Positions 35,300 through 47,096 of a DNA stretch of 64,000 nt are shown piece after piece. Under the pieces are notes generated by a model. That model searched no databases. It saw nothing but the letters and a program-made list of their open reading frames with translations, and had not been told where the DNA came from. Every line of letters starts with the position of its first letter. Position 1 is the stretch's first letter. The position numbers were made by a program, and so were the translations under genes. Source of the stretch: Aquilaria yunnanensis. Its lineage: Eukaryota; Streptophyta; Magnoliopsida; Malvales; Thymelaeaceae. The DNA lies in assembly GCA_039654915.1 (NCBI GenBank), contig CM077599.1, forward strand, positions 5,892,501 to 5,956,500. Direction: 5' to 3'.

Positions 35300-36709
35300 T
35301 TTTTTAGTTTCATCTCATTTCGTAAGGTGTATGCCCTTCTGAAGGCCTAGATAGTAATTTTCTCAATTTTCATATGCTTTTCTGGTTAAAATGCAATTTC
35401 ATTTCCTAACTTTCTATTTTTTTTCTTTTTTGGACCTGAGTTAGGTCCCTATTGCATTTTAGTTCCTGAATTTTATAACTATTTAATTAAATATTCTATT
35501 TTTTTTCTTAGCCCCCAAGTTTTCTTTTTGTTGTTTTTTATGTACTATCTTCTAAAGTAAGACATTGGTGACCATAATTTATTTATTTTTTAGTTAAACC
35601 ATTTTTTTTATCTTCATTAAGTCAATTGTTAAATTCTTAATGCCTAAAGTTTTTTTCATGTTTTTTGTCTAGATCCTAACTTCTTTTTACTGATTTTCTT
35701 TATTTTTGTTTTCTAAAATGAAGTTTTAATTATTATTTCTATCATTATTCTTTCATTATTGATTATTAAGGTTTGTAGCATCAATTATTTATTTCAAACT
35801 CTATAGTTTAATAAAGAAATTTGTTCCATAATTGTTAAATTTTAGAGTAAATTTTTCATCAATATTAAAAATTAGATTTTGTGCTAATAGAAGATAAAAT
35901 TTTTTATTGAATTGGTTTTAATTAACAGACAAAATATGCATTGTTTCAAAGTACGTAATGTGTTTTGTGTCGCTCTGTTATTATTAAAATTTTTCAAAAA
36001 AAAATATCTACTACAATGTGTGAGTCACCAAATCTCTTTTTTTTTTTTTTTTGTCTTGATCCTAACTTTTTTTTATTGATTTTATTTATTTTTGTTTTTT
36101 AATATGAAGCTTTAATCATTATTTCTATCATTTTTCTTCCATTATTAATTATTAAGATTTGTAATATCAATTATTTATTTCAAACTCTATAGTTTAATAA
36201 AGCAATTTAATCCATAATTGTTAAATTTGAGAGTAAATTTTTCTAGATAAATTTTTCATCGATATTAAAAATTAGATTTTGTGTTAATAAGAGATGAAAA
36301 TGTTTATTGAATTGTTTTTAATTAACAGACAAAATATGCATTGTTTCGAAGTATGTAACGTGTTTTGTGTCGCATTGTTATTATTAAAATTTATTATAAA
36401 AAATATCTACTACAATGTGCGGGTCACTAAATCCCTCAATTTGTTCTCTTGGTCTCTAATTTTTTTGTAATTTTTTTATTGTCTTCTAAAGCAAATATTG
36501 GTGACCATGATTTGTTTCTCTTATATTTCTGGTAATAGCATTTTTTACTCCAGCCTTCACCTAGCAAAGTGTGAATATTATTTTGTTCCAAAATTACAAT
36601 GGCTAAAACTTGAAAACATATTTTTTAGTTATATCAAGTCTCTGCTCTTTTTACAAATTTATGCAACGATCATATGAACCGCCACAACGTGCGGTCTTTA
36701 TGCACCTCG
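35300..36709 (+). mobile_element. Helitron-like block
   Basis: T-rich non-coding DNA related to 9.5-10.8 kb. It ends with ACCGCCACAACGTGCGGT (stem ACCGC/GCGGT), then about 10 nt later CTCG followed by T. Helitron 3' ends carry a short hairpin before CTRR and insert next to T. No Rep/helicase frame and no clear TC 5' end. Confidence 0.35.
35670..36440 (+). repeat. Direct tandem duplication, about 375 bp per copy
   Basis: 35,670-36,030 and 36,045-36,440 share long phrases in order: TTATTTATTTCAAACTCTAT, AACAGACAAAATATGCATTG, GTGTTTTGTGTCGC and TATCTACTACAATGTG. Similarity is high enough to suggest a fairly young duplication. Confidence 0.8.
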
Positions 36710-36780
36710 TATATACTAAATAACAGTTTTTCGAGCCAATGATGAATAGTAACCAGGTCCATTTAGAGTGGGTCTGAGAC

Positions 36781-36991
36781 AAAAATGGAAAAATTGCTAG
36801 AAGTCCCCATAATATTGCACTTTATGTTTTTTGTCATCATACTTTTCCTTCAAACAATTTGCTCGCTGATTTGTAGTATTTAAGTCCCTAAAATATTGAT
36901 CTTTTGTCTTCCTAGGCAATAAATTTTGCTTATTTATAATTAAGTGCCCAAACAACAAATTACCGCCGCAATGTGTGGCCGATCCACCTAG
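36781..36991 (+). mobile_element. Helitron-like 3' terminus ending CTAG/T
   Basis: It ends GCCGCAATGTGTGGC (imperfect stem), GATCCAC, CTAG and then T. Upstream text (AGTCCC, TTTGTCATC, ATTTAAGTCC) is alike in the next copy. Confidence 0.4.
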
Positions 36992-37103
36992 TATATATAC
37001 ACTAAAATTATTATTATTATTATAGATGAACAGTATATAAAGGTTGGGCCAAATGTGAACAGTACTAGCCTAACCCAAGCAACAGTCCAGAAACAAAAAG
37101 GGT

Positions 37104-37306
37104 AAATTCTGGAAAAGATTGCTCATTTTTTATACTTTTCACTACTAGTCCTCAAACTTTACAATGTGTCATTTGACACTTCAATTTGTAGAATTTAAGT
37201 CCTTAAACAATTGTTTGTTGTCATCTTGGTCTCCAAACTTTACTTTCTTTTAACCAGATTCCCAAACAACTCGTTGTCGCAATAACTTGCAGCTTGATCC
37301 ACCTAG
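37104..37306 (+). mobile_element. Second Helitron-like 3' terminus ending CTAG/T
   Basis: It ends TTGTCGCAATAACTTGCAGC, TTGATCCAC, CTAG and then T. It shares AAGATTGCTC/AAAATTGCT, ATTTAAGTCC and CAAACAAC phrases with the 36,781-36,991 copy. Confidence 0.4.
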
Positions 37307-38989
37307 TTTGACCACTAAATCAAAGTTTTGGTTTTATCTTTATATGGGTTTTTTTTTAACCCATCGGATGTGAGTAGGATGTGGGTTTTGGGGTCCATAC
37401 GGCTCATATATGTAAATGCTATACATATTTACTCGGCACAAGTCAGCCTCTCTTCTAAATTGAACAGGGACAATTTAGTAAACTGGATGAACCATAATCC
37501 CTAATCACATCTAGTGCCGATGGTGAGAAAATTGGGCAGACATACATTTTTCCAGTCCTAACAAAGACAACAACATTAGGCTTCAGTCAAGTTCTTTCCT
37601 TGATTCGGCGATTCCCTTCATTCCCTTTATTTTATTTTTTATTGCAACAAAGAGACGAAGTCATTAATTATGCATATGGAAGGGCAGAAAGAACACAATA
37701 GCTGAGGAAAAATGTGAACTTTAGAACTCGATGAACTCATCAATTTCCTTTTTTTTCCCTTGTTACTGGTGAGCTGTCCTGCTCAATTCCCAAGTCTATT
37801 TCATATTACTTTCCTTGGTTTTTTGGTCAATGAACAACTGGATGACTTTAGCACTTAAGCTTTATAGAAATTGACCAATTATTTGAGGGAATTCATAGAA
37901 TTAAGATTTTTCTTTTCTTTATTTTTTTTCACCTAGTTGAGGAAGCAAGCTGTTAATATTGTTTGAGATTTCATTGGCTTTGAAGATAGCATATAATCCT
38001 TCTTCAATTATTCCAAGACTTTGCTTCCTTCATTATCTCAGCTTTTGAGTGAAAAGAAGGTGTGCATTTTTTTTTTTTTGCTAATGTTAAATCCATACAA
38101 CTTTGTGGTTAAATTTACTTAAACATTTCAACAGAGTACTGGTAATTAGTTGAGCTATGGAGATTGGGAAAAAAAATCGGAAAGCAAAGATTGATTTTTT
38201 TTGTATTTCTGTTCAATGCTCTGGGCTTAGTGAAGAAGAATGGTTTTTCTTTCACATAATTCTCTTACATGTCAAGTATTTTAATGAGTACTACTTCGCA
38301 GCATCATTCATATGTCTCATAATTTTTTGGATAACTGTCATAATTTTTTTAATGAGTACTGCTTAGCAACCTCTTTTAAACCCATGGCCGGAATAAGTAC
38401 TCAAATCATAATTTTTTTGTTTCATTATGATATCCATAGCAATGCCAAATCAATATGCGTATTAATAAATTTTACATGAAAAAAAAAATTGGTTTACAAA
38501 TTTTGAAAGCAAATGCATGAAAAGTTTCTATTCATTTATCTAGAAACTTGTAACCAAGAATAACTCCCTCTAAAAACAGCCTAATGTTACAGTTTGACAA
38601 CAATATAAAGTGGAATCTACACCCTTGATTAGATTAACTGAAAATTCAGGATCTTAAGTGCTGCAATGAGTTTTGGATAATTGTCATATTTTTTTCTATA
38701 TAATATATTTTATTATTTAGTTCCTGTTACATGTCTTCAATATATTTAGATTTCTACTTCAACTTCTTTTTTATTTTAGAGGATATGGAAACCATGGAAG
38801 AAGGTGAGGATAAAAACTCAATGAACATTGAAGAGCTTGATGATTTTATTTTTGAACCGAGCATAGCTGAAGCTCTTAAACCTACTTTTACCCTTTATAC
38901 ATCTTTGCAAGATGACAAAAAAAATATGAGACAGGGAGAAAAATTGACTGTTGTTGCTAGTACAAGCACAATATGAAAATCTAGTTTGA
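37307..38989. other. Intergenic DNA with one weak open frame
   Basis: AT-rich. A frame at 38,731-38,976 has an acidic segment starting METMEEGEDKN and a plausible composition. No homologue is recognised, though it could be the N-terminus of the neighbouring hAT protein. Nothing else is evident. Confidence 0.35.
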
Positions 38990-39288
38990 GCGATTGATAT
39001 ATGCAACTGATTTCAGTCAAATGTGGTGGGCCCAGTGATTAACATATGGCTAAAAAATTCAGTCGCTTAAGAAACAATCACATCTCAGTCGCACAATTAA
39101 AAACTATTTTTTTTAGTCACAATTAGTCGCACGGAATAAAATATTATTTCCTATTAGTTGCATCTCAGTGGCAACTCAGTAACACATGCTCATATGACTA
39201 TATATTATGTGACTGACTCATTCAATTGCAGATCAGTTGCACTGTGAGACTATTTCTTCAATCACCAATGCTCTTCGGCCTTGTAGTG
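38990..39288. mobile_element. Possible CACTA terminal remnant
   Basis: Repeated TCAGTCGC / CAGTTGCAC / AGTCGCAC motifs look like CACTA subterminal repeats. The block ends CCTTGTAGTG, the inverse of CACTACAAGG. No matching left end was found. Confidence 0.35.
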
Positions 39289-39429
39289 AAACCAAACAAA
39301 CAAACAACCTAAGATGACAAATGTAGATCAAGGAAAGGCTATCATTGGTACCACAACACAAAAAGGACAAAATTTAACTCCTATTCATGATAAATAAGGA
39401 AAAAAGAAGGTCACATAAAAAACATAGGA

Positions 39430-41640
39430 TAATTTCACAAAAGTAAAGGTAGATGGTGTTTGAAAAGCAAATTGCAACCATTGTGGCATCATTTTATCAT
39501 GTTGGAGCAAGAACGGTACAAGTCACTTGAATGATCACTATAAGGTTTGGTGTAAGAGGCTTCGAAACAAAGATGTCAAGCTAATGCTTTTGAGAAGGTA
39601 GGCAAAGGCAGGTGGTTCAATGATGGTTCACATATATTTATTTGATCAAGAAGCTTCAAGAAAATGGCTTGTGAAAATGATTATCATTCATAAGTATCCG
39701 ATTTGCATAGTGGAGCAGTATAGATTTAGGAGCTATTCAACTTGCTTGCAACCATTATTCAAAATTCATTCTTGAAATATAATAAATAGTGATATTTTGA
39801 AGTTTTACAATAAGAATAAGGCAACATTAATGAAAGAGCTTGATTTACAACTCATGGGCCTTACAAAAACGGGTGCTAAAGTTAGTATCATATTACTCTT
39901 TTCAACTTTTTGGCTATTTAAGCTTATAATGTCAGTACTATGTTACTTTTTTAGTTTTTGGGGGAAGTTGTGTTTTTAAAAGTGATTGGTTGCGTTTATT
40001 TGGTGTCTTCTAAATGTATGTTACTTGTGTTTCTGTTTTATCGGTAAATTTTTATTTAGGTTTGGGAGGACCTTTATTATTGTTTAGAGCTTCTAATAAT
40101 AATATCTTGTTTTTACTGTCCGAATAATAAGCTTTTGCTTCTCTACATGTTTTTATTTAGGTTTTGCTATGTTCCTGCCTTCACACATAAAAAATTTTAG
40201 CTAGCAAATTAGTAAGATGTTTTATGGAGTGAAAATATTGACAAGAAGCTTTGCACACTTACCATTGATAATTGCTCCACGAATGATAGTGTGATGGATA
40301 CATTGTTTCACAAACTTTTTCATGATTCTTTCCTTCTAAATGAGGAATTCTTTCACATGAAATATTACGCTCATATTCTGAATTTGATTGTGTTAGATGG
40401 ATTTGATATCATTAAAAGTTGCATTGAGACAATTCGTGATATTATTATTTTTTGGACTGGACCACCAAAAAGAGTTGAGTACTTTGAGATGGCTGCAAGG
40501 CAGTGTTATATTCCAACAAGCATAAAACTATCAATTGATTGCAAAACTCGTTGAAACTCAACTTACCTGATGCTGGAAACAACTATTGTGTATAATGATA
40601 TTTTCCTTACTTAAAGACTTTTGAAAAGCGCTATAAATCTTATCCAACTAAAAAGGAGTAGGCGGTTGTTGAAGATATTTGCAGAAAGTTTAAAGTGTTC
40701 TATAAAGTGACTGAAATGTTCTCTAGAACAAATTATTCCATAGCCAATCTCTACATCAAACAAATTTGTGAGAGTAAGTTGGAAATGAACAAATGGGTTA
40801 TTGGGGAAATTGGCATATTGAATGCCATGAAAAAAAAAGATGTTAAAGAAATTTGACAAGTATTGGTAAAATATACATGAAATTATGGGTGTTGCTACTC
40901 TTTTGGATCCAAGGTACAAAACTCTTCTTTTGGAATTTTAGTATTCTAAAATATATCCTGACACCACTAAAGAGAAGGTTAAAGAAGTTGTGCAAATTTG
41001 TTACAAATTACTTGAAGAGTATGAAAAAAAAGAGGTGTAAGATAAAGTATCCATGCAATGTCTACTTCAATTTCTTAGCCATCTGCTTTGAATGATCCCA
41101 AAAATCAGATGATGAATTTCTGCTAATTTGCAAACAATAAGAAAAAAAAAAGATTTAACCTTAGGGCGGAGTTAGACCACTACTTGGATGATGATGCAAT
41201 GCCTAGGACGTCAACCTTTGACATTTTAACAAGATGGAATGTGAGTATTGGAAAATATTCAAACCTTGGTCGGATTGCAAAGGACATTTATGTCATACTT
41301 ATTAGTAAGGTTATTTCTGAGTCAATTTTTAGTACTATTAGAAGGATAATAAGCCCACGTCTGAATAGGCTACTTTTAACCATTGTTGAGGCATTAATTT
41401 GTTCCTAAAATTGGCTACCTGCTGAGAAAATAGGTAAAAATTTCTTATTATTAGTTAAGTTTGTTTCCAATTCATAATATAAAATGTTTATATATTGATT
41501 TATTTTTTTTAGTTGCTCCGATGAATGATGAGATAGAGGTTCTTCCCATTTATCTTGTATGTGTCGGTGACGACATGGATATTGATGGAGATGACTTTGT
41601 TGCCACTAATGCCTTTTTTCAAGAGAAAGATGATTATTGA
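39430..41640 (+). pseudogene. Ac-type hAT transposase pseudogene
   Basis: Fragments appear in protein order but in shifting frames. A BED zinc finger comes first (NCNHCGIILSCW...TSHLNDHYKVWC, about 39,450-39,560). Then FDQEASRKWLVKMIIIHKYP with a segment ending YSTCLQPLFKIHS, and LTIDNCSTNDSV leading to a part with FHMKYYAHILNLIVLDG (about 40,255-40,400). SIDCKTRWNSTYLML follows near 40,535, then MGVATLLDPRYK (about 40,885). The hAT C-terminal dimerisation domain comes last (FDILTRWNV...FSTIRRIISPRLNRLL, about 41,215-41,410). The order matches RICESLEEPER/Ac-like transposases. Many stops and frameshifts disable it. Inverted ends and an 8-bp duplication were not located. Confidence 0.85.
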
Positions 41641-43419
41641 CAACATTTTTAATTCATTAAAAGGTAAGTACATTTTGCGTTATATTTCTTTAAAATTTCA
41701 TATTTAGTCTATAATGCTTGTTTTTTTTATGCTTATGCTTTGTTTAATTTGTAGTGCTTTGTTGCTACTTGCAATGACCATTATGCATGTTGCTTGGATG
41801 AAGACTAAAAGGAGTGTACTTAATTTTAATAGTAGTTGGTGTTATTGGTAACAAAAATTGAAGTTTTTTCAATAACTAGTAGTTAAACTTATGTATTAGG
41901 GGCCTAAAACTTTATGTGTCTTCCCTTGTTGGTTTTTCGTATTATTTTTTTGCTATGTTTGTGATGTACTCATTTTGGAGTATGTTTTTCGAGGTGTTGC
42001 CTTCTTATGTCCGATTGTGTGCTCCTTTGTGAATCCCATTTTATGTGTTATGCTCTCTTGTGGTATCTTTTCTATCTTTTGCATATATTAATACTGTTTT
42101 TGATGTCCCTAAATGATGCAATCTATAGCTTTTTGGTTGATTTTTTTTTTTATGTGTGTATGGTTGTGAAAATTTGATTGATGAACGGGTTTTACCAGAT
42201 CTTACCTTCCTAAAAAAGAGTAAGATATGTGTGAGAAAATTATCCACTCGATAAGTGATAAGTAGAATGCTAGTATGACATCCAACATAGTTGGTCGAAT
42301 GTAAGATTACCCTCATGTTACCCAAATCTTACCCATCAACATCTATATATATGTACACATACACATAGCTGTTTATATGAATTTTTTTTAATAAAAAAAA
42401 ATTCCGTGGATTTGAAGGGCACTTGCTTTGATGCTAATGATGAATATTTTAATTTGTGTTACTGATTAATTTGTTGTTTAGATCAGTAGATAGAAATTAA
42501 TTATGCAATTATATGTTCAACTACCAATGAATACACAGCACGGCCAATAATGTATAAAAATAGTATTATGCATTCCTGATTGGAATCGAGTAATTAATAA
42601 AAAATTTGATGTAGTATATTGTAATTGTTGCGCATCTTAAACAGGTTTGTCGATCGTCAAAACTGTCCCAAATGACGCAAAATAATTACATGGAAAAAAT
42701 CGAAGATAGCGCCTCTCTAACTGACATTTTAATTTCAATTTTTTTAGATTTTCAAATAGAATTGAAAGTTAGCTCATGAATACCAGCTTTCTTGGACTAC
42801 TTAATATTATCCAAAAAATAAATAAAAATTGCTGAAAGTAGTTATTATTTCTATATTATTTAATATTTTTTCACATTTCAGGATCATTAATTTAGTCTAA
42901 TCTGGCTTGTACTCTTTTTAGTTTCGCCACCCAGATGTTTTGAACTTAATTTTTGCATTAATATTTTATTCTCCCGTCGAACAACAAATTTTATCGTTCG
43001 CATCATTGGCGCCGCATGTACAAGGTCGACCGCCGCCTCTTCATCATAACAGTCCTAAAAAAAAAACCCTTATTTTGCTTATTAATGAATCACTGATTAG
43101 AAAACTAGTACGTCCCTTTGTTCTGTAATACGTATTTAATAAATTCATATTATTCTTTTTAAAGAAGAATGACAATCTTTTATATTTATACAGTTTTCTT
43201 TTTCGAAGTCTTCCTAGTATAATTAAGTTACATACCAATTTATAAAACCTTTTTGTTGTAATTATGTAATTATGTTATTTATAAATGATGCCTCTTTGTT
43301 TATATTTGTGATATAAAATCTCCTTAACATATAAATAATAGAAATTCTTTGAAGCCTAACATTGATTTGAATTAATGTTCTTGCCGTTCCAAAAACAAAA
43401 GATAATAGAAATTTTTTTT
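41641..43419. other. Intergenic DNA, no gene seen
   Basis: AT-rich. The first part may be non-coding DNA of the hAT element. No exon or repeat structure is supported. Confidence 0.45.
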
Positions 43420-43740
43420 ACTAATGCTGTAAATAACTTAATCTAAAATAGTTTATTTTTATTTTTATATTGTTTTACCTACTACCAATTTCATTTGAAA
43501 GTCAATATTATATAGGTATAGTAATCCATTTAAAATATAATTTTATTAAATTTTTATGAATTTTTTTAGATGTCTAAAAAAGCATTCATAAAAATTTAAT
43601 AATATCATAAAAATTTATTTTCAAGTAATTATTACATCTATTTAAATATTAGTTTTTAAAAGAAATTGATTCCAGAAAAAAAAAGTGTATAAAACTAAAA
43701 ATAATTCATTTTGAGTTAAGCTAATTTAAATTAAAAAGAA
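43420..43740. mobile_element. AT-rich palindromic MITE, copy D
   Basis: It shares CTAAAATAGTTTATTTTTAT, AATTTCATTTGAAAGTCAAT and the TTTTATGAATTTTTT ... ATTCATAAAAATTTAA centre with copies A and B. The arms are complementary in the same order. Confidence 0.65.
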
Positions 43741-44138
43741 TTAGATCTTATACATAGCGGAATATACATTATTAGCGCAACTGTAGTTGATTACTCTGGT
43801 CCGTTTTACACTTTTTTTAACACAAAGTCAAATACTTTACAGAAAAAAAAATTTGAGGGAAAGAAAAAAGGACGTATTCTCAATATATATATATATAGTT
43901 GTGAACTGATCAAACAAACAATTCTCTGGTTGTATAAGTCTACGTCATGTTTATCCGTGCAACAAAGATAAATAAGTATCGCAAAGAAATTTTTTTGTTC
44001 TTTTCAGTCGATTATTATAATTAATGTCCCCCGGTCTTCCTAGTTTTTTAGAGCAAGTTGCCGTAGAATATTCAACTGTGTATATTTAATAAATTGGCCC
44101 AATTCTTTGGTTCAATCTTCTCATTGGCTCAAAGAGCT
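43741..44138. other. Intergenic DNA, no gene seen
   Basis: AT-rich and without recognisable features apart from a short (AT)n tract near 43,885. Confidence 0.5.
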
Positions 44139-44147
44139 TTTATAATT

Positions 44148-45210
44148 GGCATAAATGCACCTGTGGTCCATTGAGTTTGGTTACTTGCACGAGTTAGTCC
44201 CTAAAGTGTGACTCATTATGACTTAATCCTCTAAGTTTGATAAATGTTACAACTTAGTCCCTAATTAGATGGCAAGATGGATAGTGTTGCTTAGCCTACT
44301 TGGACAAGGTGGGAGGAATCAGGTTAGAATGTGGGTCACCAGAACCATGAAACTTGAAAATTTTCCTTTGAGGCCGAATACTTCAAAAGCTTTCCTAGCT
44401 CCACCGCTCTAAAAAATCACCAGTGATTAACTCGATTCTATAGTATTCAGACCGCAAAACAATAGTCCCATGGTTTTAGGTCTCAATTTTGCATGGTTTG
44501 TTTCAATTATGATTCAAATCAAATCTGGTTTTTGAAAGTTCTTTATAAACCCTAAATTTAATTTTTGAAATTAAGTCTTGTGCGTGTGAAATTGATAAAG
44601 TGGAATGGTTCATTGGTGTTCATCGGTCCTTGGAGAGTAAAAGCCCTTTGTTTCCAATCTCTGATTGATGGTGTGTGTGGGCTAGGGCGGTCGCAAGACT
44701 CGCGACGATCGTGATTTTTAGAAAATGAGTTACCGGCGACAAGGTGAAGAAGGCTGTGCGTGGAGACGAGTTGCTGGCGACAGTGTGAGGAAGACTGTGA
44801 TAATTGGAAACGAGCAGCTGCAATGTCACGAAGATGGAGAGAGAAGGCAGGGCAAACACCTGATGACTAGGGGCGGGGGAGGAGAAGAGGCTAGCATCAG
44901 ATTCGATAAAGCAAAGGCTGGCGATGAAAGGTGAGGCCGGATTTCATGGAAAATATGTCACTGGCGAGCCATATGGCCAGATTTGACTAGAAGATTGCCG
45001 GCGGATGGCCGGAGAGGGAAAGAGGCCTAACGGCGTCACGTTCATGTGACAGCCCGTGCAATTTAAGGGACTAAGTTGCACACACTCTCAAACTTTTAGG
45101 ACTAAGTTGCATATTTATCTAACTTGGAGGACTAAGTCACAATGAGTCAATTTTTAAGAACTAACTCGTGCAAGTCACCAAACTTAAGGGACCGTAAGCG
45201 CATTTAGGCC
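44148..45210. mobile_element. MULE-type element, 1.06 kb, 9-bp target duplication
   Basis: Terminal inverted repeats of at least 85 bp: GGCATAAATGCACCTGTGG on the left and, inverted, GGCCTAAATGCGCTTACGG on the right. Both continue through GACTTGCACGAGTTAGT-type and GACTCATT(A/G)TGACTTA phrases. Flanks TTTATAATT (44,139-44,147) and TTTACAATT (45,211-45,219) match at 8 of 9. The GC-richer interior (44,700-45,050) is purine-rich and coding-like by composition only; no parent gene was recognised. Confidence 0.85.
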
Positions 45211-45219
45211 TTTACAATT

Positions 45220-47086
45220 TCACCCTTCCTGGGGTACTTCCGAAGTACAAAGTCCAATGGCAGTGGTGTTAGTGAATCCGTTAAATTGGACTCAAAAAGA
45301 AATTTGGGTTTTGTTAGGATTAGTCTACCTTTATTATTATTATTATTATTATTGTCACTAAATTCTATTTAAGAAGTTAGCTAATTTTTTTATTTATCAC
45401 TTGCAATTTTGGTATTTATCACTTTGCGATTTAGTTTGTTTACATCTTTTTGTGGTGTTGTTGTTGATGTATGGTTTTCAACGTTATGCAGGCAGCGATG
45501 GTGGTGGAGATGAACAAGTGGTGGTGCATGGTAGAGGCGGAAGAGTCGTAGATGATGCAAAGTTAATTTAGATATTTATTTTCCGTACGTATTATATTGG
45601 CAAAAATTACACGTTTTGCCCTCAATTTTTAATTATTATTTCTATTTTAACCCTAACTTTCATTTTGTTTATATAATACCCTAATCTTATTAAAACGTTT
45701 CATTTTGGTCCTCTTTTTTTTTTATTTTATGAAAATCATTATTTTGGATAGAACAGGCCACGTCAGCACAAGATTGTAGGGGAAAAACCTAATTTTAACT
45801 CCTAGAAAATTTTCTATTTATCCAAGAGACCTAAAAACTTTAGAACCTAAAGGTTCGACCACTCTTGTCCCCAACAAAAAAAAAATCAGAATTTAAATCG
45901 GCCTTCATGATTTAGTAGCTTTTTTCATCCTCTTTAACTTTCTCTTTCGTCGTTTCTTTCAAAGCTCAACTGATTTTTGTAAATCTTATAACTTTGGTTC
46001 ATTCTTGCTGGATTTACCTGGGTTAATTTTTGTATTTTGAGGTATTTTATCAATGAAGCTTGCATTTTACATTAAAAAACTGTGTACTTCATAAATGCTG
46101 AATCTAGGACCTACTCTACAATGAAATACCTAAAGTTGAAGAAAAACAAATTTAATTTGTTAGTACAAGTATAAAATAAGAAATTGATTCTTTTCTTTTT
46201 TTTAAAAAAAATTTGATTTCTATTGAGAACCCACCAAATTTGTGTGTGAAAATGGAAAAACAAAACAAAAACAGAAACAAAAACAAAGAAGCCAAAAATA
46301 TGCCAATGCATGTTCATTAGTTTCAAGAATGATCACTTCATCACTATAATTTCTTAATCACTTTGATTATCATATACTTATATATGGGTTTGTTTAACAT
46401 GTGGATATGCAATGAAACATTAAACGTTCATTTAATTCTTATAAACATCTGGGTACTGATGGTTTGAACAAGGATTAGGATGTTTGCCCTAGGAAACAAT
46501 CTTAAAAAGCCATAAAAATGTATTTTTGAGAAAAATATTCTGATGATCAGGTTAACTTATTGGAATTGGATGAAATAACTATGGTAGGGTTTTCATATGT
46601 ACTTTGAATATTTCATGAATGTCTCCGTTTATATATGAGAGTATTAACTTAGGTCATCTTTCTCATTATAGGAATCATCTCTTATTAAATATTTTACTTG
46701 ATTATGATGATGCAGAACTAGATCTTCTTATGAATGAAGTCCTAACAATGAGTCCAAACCACCTTAACACAATATAATATGAGGTTGCATCTCCACACCA
46801 CCTTTGGCCTTGGAAGAGGCAAACAAGTCCCTTAACTAATAACTACCGTAGACGATGGAGCCAGAGACATTTCCAAGTGCAATGCTTTGTTATGGGCTCT
46901 CCAAATTGTCAATCTACCTTGCCTTACGATACCCACAACAACAAATCTAATTGTAAAAATACCAAGTACTGTATAATTAGGATGAAAATTTTTCATTGAA
47001 AATCCACTGCTATATCAGTTTATCCCCACCCCACTGATCTCAATTGGGTGTCATTCTAGACAACAACATTTGTCTCAGTTACAAAT
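45220..47086. other. Intergenic DNA with a lone MULE-type terminus
   Basis: 45,600-45,860 resembles the left end of the 16,498 element (TTTTAACCCTAACTTTCATT, then CATTTCATTTTGGTCC), with no partner found. A (TTA)n tract lies at 45,332-45,353. No gene is supported. Confidence 0.45.
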
Positions 47087-47096
47087 TATAAGTCTA

